A stretch of 64,000 nucleotides of DNA from Siphonodentalium dalli (Eukaryota > Mollusca > Scaphopoda > Gadilida > Siphonodentaliidae). Below the pieces are notes generated by a model. The model saw only the letters and a program-made list of their open reading frames with translations, made no database searches and was not told the origin of the DNA. The stretch covers positions 153,196,875-153,260,874 of the forward strand of contig CP136062.1 in the NCBI GenBank assembly GCA_032622095.1, read 5' to 3'. Positions within the stretch are counted from its first letter, which is position 1. Each line of letters starts with the position of its first letter. The position numbers and the translations under genes are program-made. Below, piece after piece: positions 33,541-44,304 of this stretch.

Positions 33541-33547
33541 ATCTCAA

Positions 33548-33990
33548 GCTCCAATAACAGCATTTGATTTGTCCCATCGGCTTATTTAGATCCGTAACCG
33601 GACTTTGTTTTAACAAATGTTAAAGACATATTATGGACTTGTTCGGTGCGTGAAACTGGTAAGTTAGTATTCAGGTGCTATGCCAACTATAGAGGAATGT
33701 AGCATTCTACTAACATCACCGAAAATCTCAAGCAAATCGACCGTACCACTCCATAGGAAACATTGTCTGAACTACGCTAAATTGTAAATATTTACTACTC
33801 GAATCGGGACGCTTCTATCGGTGATAAACTTACGAAAACGATTTCCCCAGCGGCAGTCACTGCATTTAATTAATATACAAAAATGACGGTGTGTGTTGTC
33901 CATTTAGATATAAAAATAACTACTCTGAACAATGGTATTCTCCACTTCTATTTGATTACCATACCGGAGTGTTTCACATCACTTTACGGG
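33548..33990. repeat. Partner of the 29974 block, with leading piece shared with 32196
   Basis: 'caataacagcatttgatttg', 'cccatcggcttattta' (33548-33590) matches 32196-32235. From 'gttaaagacatattatgg' it matches 29970-30350. Confidence 0.75.
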
Positions 33991-34064
33991 AGTATAATGT
34001 CAGAATAAGCAATTATTTTGGATGGTTTCTATTAACAAGAATCAATTTGGTTATAGCGAGATAA

Positions 34065-34330
34065 TTCACCGAAACCCATTTCGAAGTTTAATTTCATTAC
34101 CCTGGTCGTGACTGATAAGCAACACGATTAGAAAAAAATATCTATTGTCACCAATTCCCAATTAAATTCCCAACGTTGTTGCCAATAATACCAACATTAC
34201 CTTCGGCGCATACCAAGTCTCGATTGTGAATTGTATTTTAAGCGCACATCGCCTGCTTACTAGAATATTCATAGAATCACATTTGCATAAAAGACACACT
34301 TGCGTGATAATTATAACGGCACAATAAAAA
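34065..34330. repeat. Repeated block R1, copy 3
   Basis: 'gaaacccatttcgaagttta', 'ctggtcgtgactgataagca', 'ttgcataaaagacacacttg' and 'aattataacggcacaata' are shared with copies 1 and 2. Confidence 0.8.
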
Positions 34331-34332
34331 TA

Positions 34333-34463
34333 GTGTCCCAATAATTGTAGAGTCTTTGACAATAAAAAATTAGAAAGCGTTTATTGCTATCGGGAAAACT
34401 CGCAGACAAAGACAGTGATCGGGCGAGCGGTGATTCATGGCTGGAGATGAAATTGTCTCCCTT
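34333..34463. repeat. Partner of the 26443 block
   Basis: It is collinear with 26443-26577 over about 130 bp with scattered substitutions. It follows block R1 directly. Confidence 0.75.
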
Positions 34464-35335
34464 GGTTCATAACCGGCACTGCAATCAATGAACATCGCGC
34501 TCCGACGCTAACACTCCATCAGTCAGTCTCTTGAGTTCGCGATGGATTGTAGTGTTGTGTTGTGAGTTCGTTCTTTACGTTCTTGCTATCATTGGATCTT
34601 ATCTGGATCGAGTTTATATTCTAAATGAACATGTAACCAAGAACTGGTATGTTTATTGTTCGGTATATTTAAGTCATTAATCGAAGTCGCCTCACATTCG
34701 CCGGTCTACTTTATATCGCTCTCTCGACTTTCTAAGAGTTATTGAATTTACAGCATGGACATTCGCCAAAATTATGATTATGTGATATAGGAGCGTTAGA
34801 TAGAAGCAGTGTGTTGGTCTTGACAGCGTCACTTTGTGTTTTATTTTATCCCAGGCTAATCATAACATCGCTATGTGAGTGCACAAAGTTGTTCCACCGT
34901 AGTATAGGATTTACATTTCAGTTTTTTCTTCACAATTCTCGTTATCTTAAGAGTATTGTCCTGTCTCAGTGCCATGTGCCTGATTATTTCAGAAGTAACA
35001 TGATTCCTCGAACGTATACACTGTTTTATATTTGAAGATATTGGTACGACGAACGAACGTTTTGACAGCGGGAAACGCAGTCTTTTTTATTATCCACTTT
35101 GAAGCTCTTACGCAATTTATATAAGTTCAAATCGAGTTGAGTAACTACATTAGAATAATATAATTTTCGAAAGAGTTTTTTGAACACCAAAGTCAAAACT
35201 GGTTAACATTCGTATCACGTAGAACGTCACCCGTTGACTATGTGGTTGACACTTACCGGCACCATTATACAGTGTATATATGGTGCACTCTATATTAGTA
35301 ACCGTACCACGCTTGATGACCAGTTATAATACGGA
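34464..35335. other. Least repetitive stretch; no gene proven
   Basis: This ~870-bp stretch shows no relation to other parts of the window. It has less skewed composition at its left end and a donor-like 'ctggtatgttt' near 34645. It could hold a noncoding or 5' exon of a host gene, but no ORF or acceptor-donor pair supports that. Confidence 0.25.
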
Positions 35336-35594
35336 TTAACCCTTTCTATGCTAAATGCTCATCGACTAGTAGTTACTTTAGGAAATGTTCAGACAATATG
35401 TTCAACAAATGACCGTCGTTTGTTGAACTTATTATCTGAACACCCTCATGATAATGAATCATTCTGCTCTAGTGGTTGTTCTCTCTATCGTCTGCTTTTA
35501 TTTCCTGAACAACCCTACAAATGAATAGTAGACCATACCAGTGTATACTTTTATACCTGAATAAAAGAATCCATTTAGCATAGAAAGGGCTTAA
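35336..35594. mobile_element. 259-bp TTAA MITE (family D), copy 1
   Basis: TTAA lies at 35336-35339 and 35591-35594. Ends are 'ccctttctatgctaaatg' / 'catttagcatagaaaggg' with an extra c before the right TTAA. The interior is AT-rich and noncoding. It has exactly the same length as the copy at 39738. Confidence 0.9.
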
Positions 35595-35734
35595 TATCAC
35601 AACCCCGGACCCTTCTTTGCAATAAGGTCAGTGTCAAAATGGGTTGTGTTTTCTTCAAATCCATGACTAAAATTTCAAATATTAAAATAAAGCAACAGCA
35701 GTTGGAACTTTTGTGGATAATGTCATGAAATTCT

Positions 35735-36180
35735 ACTATGAATACGCCCGTTTATAGAGATCATACTCCACCAGTTCCAAACTTGGGAACTGTTTTTATT
35801 CTGACGGGGGACATTATAACATTGAAACGACACCGCATGTAATATAATTCTTAGTTGATACCTGTGTTTTACAATAGGCGAAGGTCCCAGCTCGGGATTG
35901 CTTTGGACAATACGCACCATGCAATTTCCGCGGGTAATGAATTCAATGTTTTTTTGTGAAATTGAGTCATTAAAATCATGCAATCTCAAGCTTGGACCAC
36001 CCCCTACAGTGAATATATTATTAAGAAACATGTATTAATTAAGAGATATATTCCCTGTTCTTTCAATGTTATAAAAGTTTCCCATGTGAACAGGTCAGAA
36101 CATCAAAAAGTTCCCAGGTGTTGTATTGGTGGAATATGATATATACGGGTGTAGCCAGAGTAGATATTCATGCCATTATA
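35735..36180. repeat. Dispersed repeat with a single 31-bp motif (partner 47410-47800)
   Basis: 'cattataacattgaaa', 'gaaggtcccagctcg', 'gggtaatgaattcaat', 'aaaatcatgcaa', 'tcagaacatcaa' are shared in order with 47.4-47.8 kb. Its right end has one copy of 'gtgtagccagagtagatatt' / 'catgcc', the unit that is expanded at 47.8 kb. Confidence 0.75.
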
Positions 36181-36394
36181 TAGAACTTTTTATGTTGGAA
36201 AATCAGTTCGAAATTGTTCTGAGATTTTAACTTTCTGAACAATATTTAGTCTATGATGTATGGTGTTAGATCTATTGTCGATTTTACGCACATGGGCCTT
36301 GTGACAAGGCATCCTGATGGAATATTTTCGACCTCATAGTTTCCAAACTTGAGATAACACATTTGGCAATCCGGTCACATCCATGCTCATTTGT

Positions 36395-36476
36395 GTAACC
36401 CATTCTATACTGAATGGATTGTCCCAATCAGTTATAAAAGTGTACGTTGGAATGGTCTATTACTCATTTGGAGGGG
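36395..36476. mobile_element. Fragment of the 259-bp TTAA MITE family
   Basis: 'taacccattctatactgaat', 'cagttataaaa', 'aatggtctattactcatttg' matches the left 80 bp of the 39738 copy. The right part is missing. Confidence 0.75.
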
Positions 36477-36522
36477 TATTCTTGAAACCCTTTTCTGTCA
36501 CAGGAAATCCAGTTAACCATTT

Positions 36523-36642
36523 CAGATTCAAATAATCCAATATGAACCTATTTGCACGAGGATATGTTGGAAATATAGATCTGCAAATTTTTTCTACCAT
36601 ATCATCAATATACTAACACGAAACAACATTTATTGCTCCATG
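36523..36642. repeat. Dispersed repeat plus partial 'GCTCTTT' module
   Basis: 'tttcagattcaaataatcca', 'atatgaacctatttgcacga', 'ggatatgttg' match 26873-26955. 'ttctaccatatcatcaatat' and 'actaacacgaaac' match the module core. Confidence 0.55.
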
Positions 36643-36647
36643 CGCAG

Positions 36648-36750
36648 GGGGGGGGGGGTAGTAAAAAATTTGCAGGAAGGTATGCCGGGGTGGTGGGTGG
36701 CCCGAGGGGCAAAAAACGCGTTTTTTACACCCTCATGCAAATTTTTTACT
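36648..36750. repeat. Poly-G-bounded repeat, copy 2
   Basis: A G-run, 'tagtaaaaaatttgcaggaa', 'ggtatgccggggtggtgggt', 'cccgaggggc' and the complementary 'tgcaaattttttacta' near the right end make it a fold-back with G-rich tips. Confidence 0.6.
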
Positions 36751-36973
36751 AAAGACCTTTTGTGCCCTTATGTGACTTTTGTAACAGTTTAAAACATATT
36801 ATAAGAATTTATAACTGCAAAAACACCATATTTATGTTACTGGGACCTCATATGGGCCTCAGTAGAGATGACATTGAGCTATATGGCATGTTGCATATGG
36901 GGCGGTGGGGTGAAAAAAAATTCATTCCCGACACCCTTCGGAAAGTAGATTCGAGAAATGAAAACTGAAATAA

Positions 36974-38010
36974 ATAAACTTGTCTTGATGTAACTAAAGC
37001 CTAGATCATTGTGTGCATGGAAAAAGAGCGAGCAACTGTCTCAAACAATAATGTGACATCAATGGCTAGAATATAACTGTCATCACACTGTTATTCCAGT
37101 GCATCAAGCCAATCAGTGAAATATTTGCATGTCTATCAACTCGTATATGATCTGTTACTCTCACAACACCTAAATTATCCAAGCCTGGCATAGTGACTGT
37201 TTGTCATTTATTATAACTGAGGTTGCTCCAGTAGACTAACAAAAGTGTTACGGCATAATGCTAGATAATGGGCTGGTTGACAGACTAATCGGGAAATGGT
37301 TAGAAATTACGGAATTGTGTGTATCCTGTACAATGACCTAAGTTTTCATATATATAAGTAAACTTGTCCTGATGTAACTAATGCCTAGATTATTGTGTGC
37401 ATGTAAAAATAGCGAGCAACTGTCTCAAACATTAATGTAGTCCGACTACCAATATATCTGTCATCAGTGCATCAAGCCAATCAGTGAATTATTTGCATGT
37501 CTTTCAACTCTGATGATCTCTCACAAGACCGAATGTATCCAAGTCTGGTATATATATAAACGATCTGTCCGGATTTTTCTCTCAGACCCCTGGACCGAGT
37601 TCAACCAAATTTGGAGTGGTGACTCGGGGGTACCCTGGCGGATGTTCTAATGGTGTTAGTTTTTCAAAAAATTTAATTAAAAAAATAAAATAAAATTGGT
37701 TTTGTTAAATTGAGCAAGGAATTCAATTTTTTTTTTTAAATATATTAAAATAATATATATATATCAAAATGTTTCAATGACCAAATGTGCTTGAAGACTC
37801 TGTCCAAGATCAAAATGTTTACGAAGTCCCACAAAGGGGGCGACATGTATCTCCGATGCTGAATATAGGCTCCGAAAGGTAGCCTGTTTCAGCTAGTCTA
37901 GTATAATAGAAGTAAGTTGCTCCAGTAGACTAATAATAGGAAATAGTTAGAAATTATGATTTTTTTTGTATTCTGCACAATGACCTAGGTTTACAGATGA
38001 TCAGCAATTT
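36974..38010. repeat. 384-bp tandem duplication, second copy split by an insertion
   Basis: 'aacttgtcttgatgtaacta' at 36977 and 'aacttgtcctgatgtaacta' at 37361 start the two copies. Both carry 'cgagcaactgtctcaaac', 'gtgcatcaagccaatcagtg' and 'atttgcatgtct'. The distal part of the unit ('ttgctccagtagactaa', 'ggaaatggttagaaatta') is at 37221-37345 in copy 1 but at 37917-38010 in copy 2. That leaves about 350 bp of foreign sequence inside copy 2. Confidence 0.8.
37553..37905 (-). mobile_element. Inserted reverse copy of the 20.6-kb dispersed repeat
   Basis: 'ctgtccggatttttctc', 'caaccaaatttgg', 'gtgactcgggggtaccctgg', 'cggatgttctaat' match 20640-20745 in reverse. It interrupts the 384-bp tandem unit, so it arrived after that duplication. 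Its ends were not defined. Confidence 0.6.
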
Positions 38011-38147
38011 ATAAAACTTTTTTTATTCAATTAAAACAGCTTCTGAAACAGGTTAAACTGTTATTTGAACTAATTGAGATCATTCCCAGTCATATGAGTG
38101 ATATAAGTAGAGTTTTATGTGATTTTAGGCCAATTTTAGTGAAATTT

Positions 38148-38240
38148 GGGGGGTGGGGTAGTGGGTCCACGAAAATGCCAGATGCAAAAAAACGGCATAC
38201 CTTCCTGCAATTTTTTTACTACCCCCCCCCCCCCTGCCAT
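38148..38240 (-). repeat. Poly-C-bounded repeat, copy 3 (inverted)
   Basis: 'cggcataccttcctgcaatt', 'tttttactacccc' and a C-run are the reverse of 36648-36690. Confidence 0.6.
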
Positions 38241-38290
38241 GCGAAAGAAAAATCGGGACCCGATATTTATCAACCTATTTAATATCCTAA

Positions 38291-38709
38291 GGGTACGTTC
38301 ATACACTGGCAAGTTTGCACGGTATGGTTTGCAGGCATTTTGTCGTAGAAAATGATATGGTACCAGAATATGAACGGCAACAAGTATATAAAGTGCATCT
38401 GTACCACAGCTAACTACGGGCGAAGTACAATCTCGGTAGTTCCACCTGTAGCGATGCTACCGGAATTTTCCTGTAAATAGCATGCAATTATCTCGCAAGA
38501 ATAATTCATACATACATGTATTTGAAGGCAAATTGCAGTAGCACCGTTACAAGTGGAACTATACATAAATTTTACTTCTCATGTCTTTCGCTTTGGTAAA
38601 GATGCATGTTATGTGCATGCTTCCGTTCATATTCTGGTACCATGTGGTTTTCTATGACGAAATGCCGGCAAAATATACGGTGCAAACTTGCCAGCGTATG
38701 AACGTACCC
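38291..38709. mobile_element. TAA-flanked MITE with ~95-bp inverted repeats (Harbinger-like)
   Basis: The 419-bp element is flanked by TAA (38288-38290, 38710-38712). Ends 'gggtacgttcatacactggc' / 'gccagcgtatgaacgtaccc' extend as inverted repeats through 'aagtttgcac', 'atggtaccagaatatgaacg'. A three-base TWA duplication and GGG-starting ends fit PIF/Harbinger MITEs. The interior is noncoding. Confidence 0.88.
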
Positions 38710-39284
38710 TAAGGGAGACAAGCTGATTTTAGTTTAATTATTTATATTTATGGTCCTACTCTGATAGCCATGCAGAACGTGACAGAGGTGAGCGATTAGT
38801 TTGTTTAATTTCAAGCATAAGCATCAAGATATGTTGCTGTCATATATATTGATATAAATAAGTACTCGTAGTTATGTCCTTTGGGCACACATTAATTCAC
38901 CCCATGTCACAGGTTACATATTTAAAACGCATGAGGTTCACAACAACTTTTATAGAAAATTACTACGCGAGTTCGGAAAAACATTGAAACATTAGCTTTG
39001 AAGTTTATTCCATGTTAAAATAATGATTCGAGCACGTTCTCTGTGATACTCTCACAAATAAAGTCATACATTTATTTATGTTATGAAGCCTCACATTCCG
39101 CACTGTAATTTTATAAATTTTTTAAATGAACTTTGCTCCTGACGTCTGACATCATGTTATATATAGCATTAGAGGTCGAGCGTAGAAATGCATTCGCGTC
39201 TATCTGATGACAAAATCACTTTCCGCTTTGTCAAAATGCCAACCATATATCACTCGCCCAAGCCTGGATATAGTGTGTCTGATA

Positions 39285-39690
39285 TTTGCAGAATGATGAC
39301 CACCCCCCCCCCCAGAGGGTGAATTTAGTGATGCTGTACACTGCACAGCGGGAAAGTATCACCAAATTCACCTTATGTGGACCTCATTCTCCTTAGGCCT
39401 CATCTATAGTCTCAAATTAACATTGTTTTTAGTTACTACCTTTTCCCTTCTGTTCAGTTTCTATATCCCCCAATTCGCAGAAGATAAACTGTATAACCGT
39501 AGTGACTAATGGGTGAATATCACAACTTCAACTTCAATCTTATCCTAGGTCTCCCATGTAAGTTGAGGCCTATGCAGAATGGGGTTCACATAAGGTGAAT
39601 TTGGTGACGCTAGCCCGCCGTGCGGGATATCGTCCCTAAATTCACCCTATGGGGACCTCATAATGCAATTATGCAAATGCCAGACTTGCA
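39285..39690. mobile_element. Double-hairpin element, copy 1
   Basis: Two fold-backs of about 100 bp (39288-39395 and 39568-39660) each pair 'gggtgaatttagtgatgc' with 'gcatcaccaaattcacc'-like sequence around 'cagcgg'/'gccgtgcggg'. They are arranged in mirror orientation, with 'gcagaatg' outermost at the left of each and 'ggacctcat' at the right. A C-run interrupts the left one. A related single element is at 50838. Confidence 0.7.
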
Positions 39691-39737
39691 CTCGTCCACG
39701 CTATATCAGGGTGGCTATCCTCTCTATATCGTCGCTG

Positions 39738-39996
39738 TTAACCCTTTCTATACTAAATGCATTCTCCCACTCAGTTATAAACTTCTACATTATAATGGTC
39801 TATTATTTATTTGGAGGGAAGCTAAGGATATATAAGCAGACGATAGCCATATGAAAATATAATACAAATGCAGAAGAATTCATATTCATTGGTGGGAATT
39901 GTTATATTAAATAAGTTCAAAAGACGAACAAGCTTATATCTGAACAGTTGCCAAGGGAACAACTCGTCAATGAGTATTTAGAATAGAAAGGGTTAA
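39738..39996. mobile_element. 259-bp TTAA MITE (family D), copy 2
   Basis: TTAA lies at 39738-39741 and 39993-39996. Ends are 'ccctttctatactaaatg' and 'gtatttagaatagaaaggg'. It shares length and ends with 35336, but the interiors are diverged. Confidence 0.9.
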
Positions 39997-40574
39997 AGCA
40001 CCAGGATATATAAGATTCTTGTTAATTCAGGAAATGGTCGTGCAATACGATTATTTACAGCATCGAAATTATATGATGATGGTAGTAATTTAATCATGTG
40101 TATATAACAGTCCGTAAGTGATAAGTTTGACACCCCAGGCTCTATGGTTGGATATTTTCCAACTGATGGCCATCACAGTCCAACACTTTGATTTAAACAC
40201 TATTTATTTGCCCCAATTAAGATAACATTTATGATGAACAACATTTTGATGATGAAAAGATGAAAATAGAATAGAAAAGGTGGAAGAGGAACAAGCATCA
40301 AGCAAATATCAGCTTTTGTTGAGCTATCTCCTCAGGCAAGTAGAAAGATTGTAGAAATAAAGAAAGCGCGAATGACAATTAGCCGAGTTCGAGAAATAAC
40401 AGGTTTAAGAATTGATGGTACATGTATAGTATGTAATTATACCGACGAGTTTACAATATGTGTTGAAAAGATAAGCTTAGGAAGGTAATAAGAAGAGGGG
40501 GTATATTCATGAGGAAAACAAGAGAGGGAGAGAGAGAGATAGACAGTCGCGGTCGCAAAATGTCATTCGTCTTA
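39997..40574. other. No recognisable gene
   Basis: Purine-rich sequence around 40240-40540 with a GA-repeat near 40530. Stops in every frame. Confidence 0.4.
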
Positions 40575-40870
40575 TTCTCAGCACCATCGTCATCATTATC
40601 ATCATCATAAACATCGTCACCATCATCATCAACGCCGGCATCGTCATCATCATCATCATCAACGCTGTCATCGTCATGTATCAATATCATCGTCATAGTC
40701 ATCGCCACAATAATCAATGATGTTATCATAAACATCATAATCATCCTCATCGTCGTCATAGTCATCAGCATAGCCTCGTCGCTATCGTCGTCCCGTTGCC
40801 ATCATCATTATCGCAGTTACATGTCATTGTCATCATTGTCGTCATTATCATCACCATCGTCGTCGTCACA
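40575..40870. repeat. Trinucleotide-rich (CATCAT/CGTCAT) low-complexity tract
   Basis: Irregular 'catcatcgtcatcatcatca' runs. The minus-strand ORF across it is a poly-Asp artefact. Confidence 0.9.
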
Positions 40871-41149
40871 TCCCTGAGAGAATTTGCATTTTTCAAACGT
40901 GAGAGTCGCGTCGCTTTGGTGACAGAACCACCTCGCGATTAAACAAATGTTTTTAATTTTCATTTAACAACATACCAACCAATATATAAATTTAATGCAC
41001 TGTCAGATAGGTTGAAGAGTTGAAGGATAAAGTATGCATTTTTTTAGTGAAACTTAATTCCGTTCTCACTGCAAGTACAAGTGCACTTGTTAGCACTGAT
41101 TGTTAAAAGTAAATTAATATCGGTGGGAGTTTCAGGTGGATAGTGCATT

Positions 41150-42358
41150 TACAACAATACTAACATCAGGGATATATATGTGTCTACAATATAGTAGAAA
41201 CGATCCTGGGAGCTCAGTGTATAGTGCGCACTCTGTGTAGGGAGCCAGTGTATAGGGCCCACTATGTGTAGGGAGCCAGTGTATTGGGCCCACTCTGTAG
41301 GGAGCCAGTGTTGAAAGGGTTAAAAGTAAATTGATATCGACGTAATATGATACTTTGGTAGAGACGCGTCCTTTATTCTGCATTATAGTGCATTTACAAC
41401 AATACTAACATCGGGCATATAGATGTGTCTATAATATAGTAGAAACGATCCTGGGAGCTCCGTGTATAGGGCGCACTCTGTGTAGGGAGCCAATGTATAG
41501 GGCACACTCTGTGTATGGAGCCAGTGTATAGGGCGCACTCTGTGTAGGGAGCCAGTGTATAGGGCCCACTCTGTAGGGAGCCAGTGTTGAAAGGGTTAAA
41601 AGTAAATTGATATCGACGTAATATGATACTTTGGTAGAGACGCGTCCTTTATTCTGCATTATAGTGCATTTACAACAATACTAACATCGGGCATATAGAT
41701 GTGTCTATAATATAGTAGAAACGATCCTGGGAGCTCCGTGTATAGGGCCCACTATGTGTAGGGAGCCAGTCTATAGGGTCCACTATGTGTAGGGAGCTAG
41801 TGTATAGGGCCCATGCACTATGTGTAGGGAGCCGGTGTATAGGGCCCACTCTGTGTAGGGAGCTAGTGTATAGGGCCCATGCACTATGTGTAGGGAGCCG
41901 GTGTATAGGGCCCACGCTGTGTAGGGAGCTAGTGTATAGGGTCCATGCACTATGTGTAGGGAGCCGGTGTATAGGGCCCACGCTGTGTAGGGAGCTAGTG
42001 TATAGGGTCCATGCACTATGTGTAGGGAGCCGGTGTATAGGGCCCACTCCGTGTAGGGAGCTAGTGTATAGGGTCCATGCACTATGTGTAGGGAGCCGGT
42101 GTATAGGGCCCACTCTGTGTAGGGAGCTAGTGTATAGGGGCCACTATGTGTAGGGAGCCAGTGTATAGGGCCCATCTGTGTATGGAGCCAGTGTATAGGG
42201 CACACTCTGTGTAGGGAGCCAGTGTATAGGGCCACTATGTGTATAAGGGAGCCAGTGTATATAGGGCCCACTCTGTGTATGGAGCCAGTGTATAGGGCAC
42301 ACTCTGTGTAGGGAGCCAGTGGATAGGGCGCACTCTGTGTAGGGAGCCAGTGTTGAAA
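41150..42358. repeat. 31-bp G-rich minisatellite in three longer repeats
   Basis: The basic unit is 'gtgtatagggcccactctgt' plus 'gtagggagcca'. From about 41785 to 42120 a ~66-bp double unit with 'ggagctag' and 'catgcacta' alternates. Whole blocks including 'acaacaatactaacatc' and 'agaaacgatcctgggagctc' repeat with junctions at 41320, 41596 and 42362. Each ends 'gtgttgaaagggttaa'. Long ORFs on both strands (up to 162 codons) are by-products. Confidence 0.9.
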
Positions 42359-43267
42359 GGGTTAAAAGTAAATTGATATCGACGTAATATGATACTTTTG
42401 TAGAGATAACGAACACACAGTCATGTAATATTTTGCATTAAAGTCAGCCCAGCCTGATTATTTTGAAAATGTTATTCTAATAACCAAAACATGGTATAAA
42501 TGCGGACCATTAATAGACGATACTATATATGTGTGCGGGTAAACAGCACGGCGATTCAAATACATTAATTAATATTTAAAGTTATATTATAGGTGCCACA
42601 CCTTTATAGTTATAAGTTGGAAAAGCTAGTTAAAAACCCGCATGTAATATGACATATAATCAATACTTCTATACCAGATGATGTCATTTTGTTATGGAAT
42701 AAAATAATCTGAATAGTTGAAGAGAATACTAATTTTTGAAACGACAGTGCAACCATGTACAGTTAAACTCAATTCCTTTCTAACTACAAGTACAGGTGCA
42801 CTGGTTAGCACTGATTGTTAAAAGTAAATTGATATCGACGATGCAATAAGATACAATGATGGAGATAACGAACGCGCGTCCTTTATTCTGCATTAAAGTC
42901 AGGGTTGTCTAATTACAAATCGTATACCCGGCGATATTAGTACGCGGGAAAACAGCACGACGATTCAAATAGATAAACTAATTATCCCAGACCTCTATAG
43001 TGAAACATGTAAGTTGAAAAAGATAGTTAAAACCCCACATGTAATATGCCTTATATCACCAATACCTGTATACCAGATGATGTCATTTTGTTATTGAAAA
43101 AATAGTCTGAATCATTGGAAGAGTGAAACTGAATTCCTTTCCCACTACACTGATATGTTTATTCTCTCATCGAACATATATGGTACAGAGACAGAACAGA
43201 TTACAATAACAATACCTATCCCCTGCCATGCACGTGCGGATAACAATTTATGTTAAATGGTAAAGCA

Positions 43268-43607
43268 TATTTGTGACCCGCCATATCAAATCCAGTCGTA
43301 AGTCGGGATTTTTTTTTACCCTGTGCCAATGCATTCTCTTATATATGCGAGTCGACCATAGGTCGCCTCGCATATATAAGAGAATGCATTGGCCTAACAA
43401 TTTTTTATGATGTTTTTTAAATAAATGTTTCTTACAATTTTTAGGACATAAAATAAAAAACATTCATTACCCTGCAGGGAGACCCACACATATATAGAAG
43501 CATATAGGAGAGTGTCGTCTGGGGCTCTGTATGGGTAAAATTATAAAATTGTTAAAGAATACAAGAACAAATTATTAAAATTGTAAAACATTATTAGGCC
43601 AATGCAT
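43268..43607. mobile_element. Palindrome MITE family B, copy 2 (right end lost)
   Basis: TA then 'tttgtgacccgccatatc', and 'agtcgtaagtcgggattt' at the left. Palindrome at 43325-43393. An interior with 'ggacataaaataaaaaacat' and 'ctgggg' runs to a second palindrome that breaks off after 'ggccaatgcat' at 43607. Confidence 0.88.
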
Positions 43608-43895
43608 AAAATGTACGTTAATTTAGACCATTCGTTGATTGTGCTCCATAAAGTTTGCATGTATGTGTTATCAGGACGTGACACTGGTTAGCACTGATTG
43701 TTAAAAGTAAAGCCATATAGACGTTGTATAATAACATACTTATATAGAGATAACGAACACGTGTCCTTTATTCTACATTAAAGTCAACATTGTATGAATG
43801 TTTGATAGTTTTATTCCAATTACCAAAACATGGTACTGCGGAACATTAATAGATGATACTATTGTATACGTGCGGGAAACGACGATTCAAATACA

Positions 43896-44294
43896 TTAAC
43901 CCTTTACCCAACAAACCGGCCAAAACCGGCCAAATAAAGCTTCAACAGCCTAAATTATCTTCGGACTGTCTCAATAGAACCATACAAATATGGATATCAT
44001 TGGAACCGGTTCCTTGATCACATTGTGATGGTTACAGTTATGCCCTGTGCCAATGCATTCTCTTATAAATGCGAGTCGACCATAGGTCGCCTCGCATATA
44101 TAAGAGAATGCATTGGCCTAAAAAAAATCTTTTTTAACACTTTTTACCATTTTTTATTACATTCTTTAACAATTTTATAATTTTTAATGTGTTAAGCCAA
44201 TGCATTCTCTTATATATGTGAGGCGACCTATGGTCGACTCGCATATATAAGAGAATGCATTGGCACAGGGCCCTTCTGTTGGGTAAAGGGTTAA
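43896..44294. mobile_element. Palindrome MITE family A, copy 3
   Basis: TTAA at 43896-43899 and 44291-44294. Palindromes at 44049-44117 and 44196-44264. Same orientation as copy 1, with the 'aataaagctt' arm left. Confidence 0.92.
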
Positions 44295-44304
44295 CGAACA
44301 TGAA

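Noticed and set aside
40451..40771. Asp/Met-rich minus-strand ORF
   Set aside because: It is a translation of a CATCAT/CGTCAT low-complexity tract.
41670..42271. ORFs of 147, 162 and 122 codons on both strands
   Set aside because: All three cross the 31-bp G-rich minisatellite in different frames and strands; none extends into unique sequence.
43248..43463. Recurring peptide 'LGQCILLYMRGDLWSTRIY' at 43.3, 62.5, 63.4, 12.7 and 27.9 kb
   Set aside because: It looks like a conserved protein family but is the translation of the 69-bp palindrome of the MITEs, also read on the other strand as the same words.
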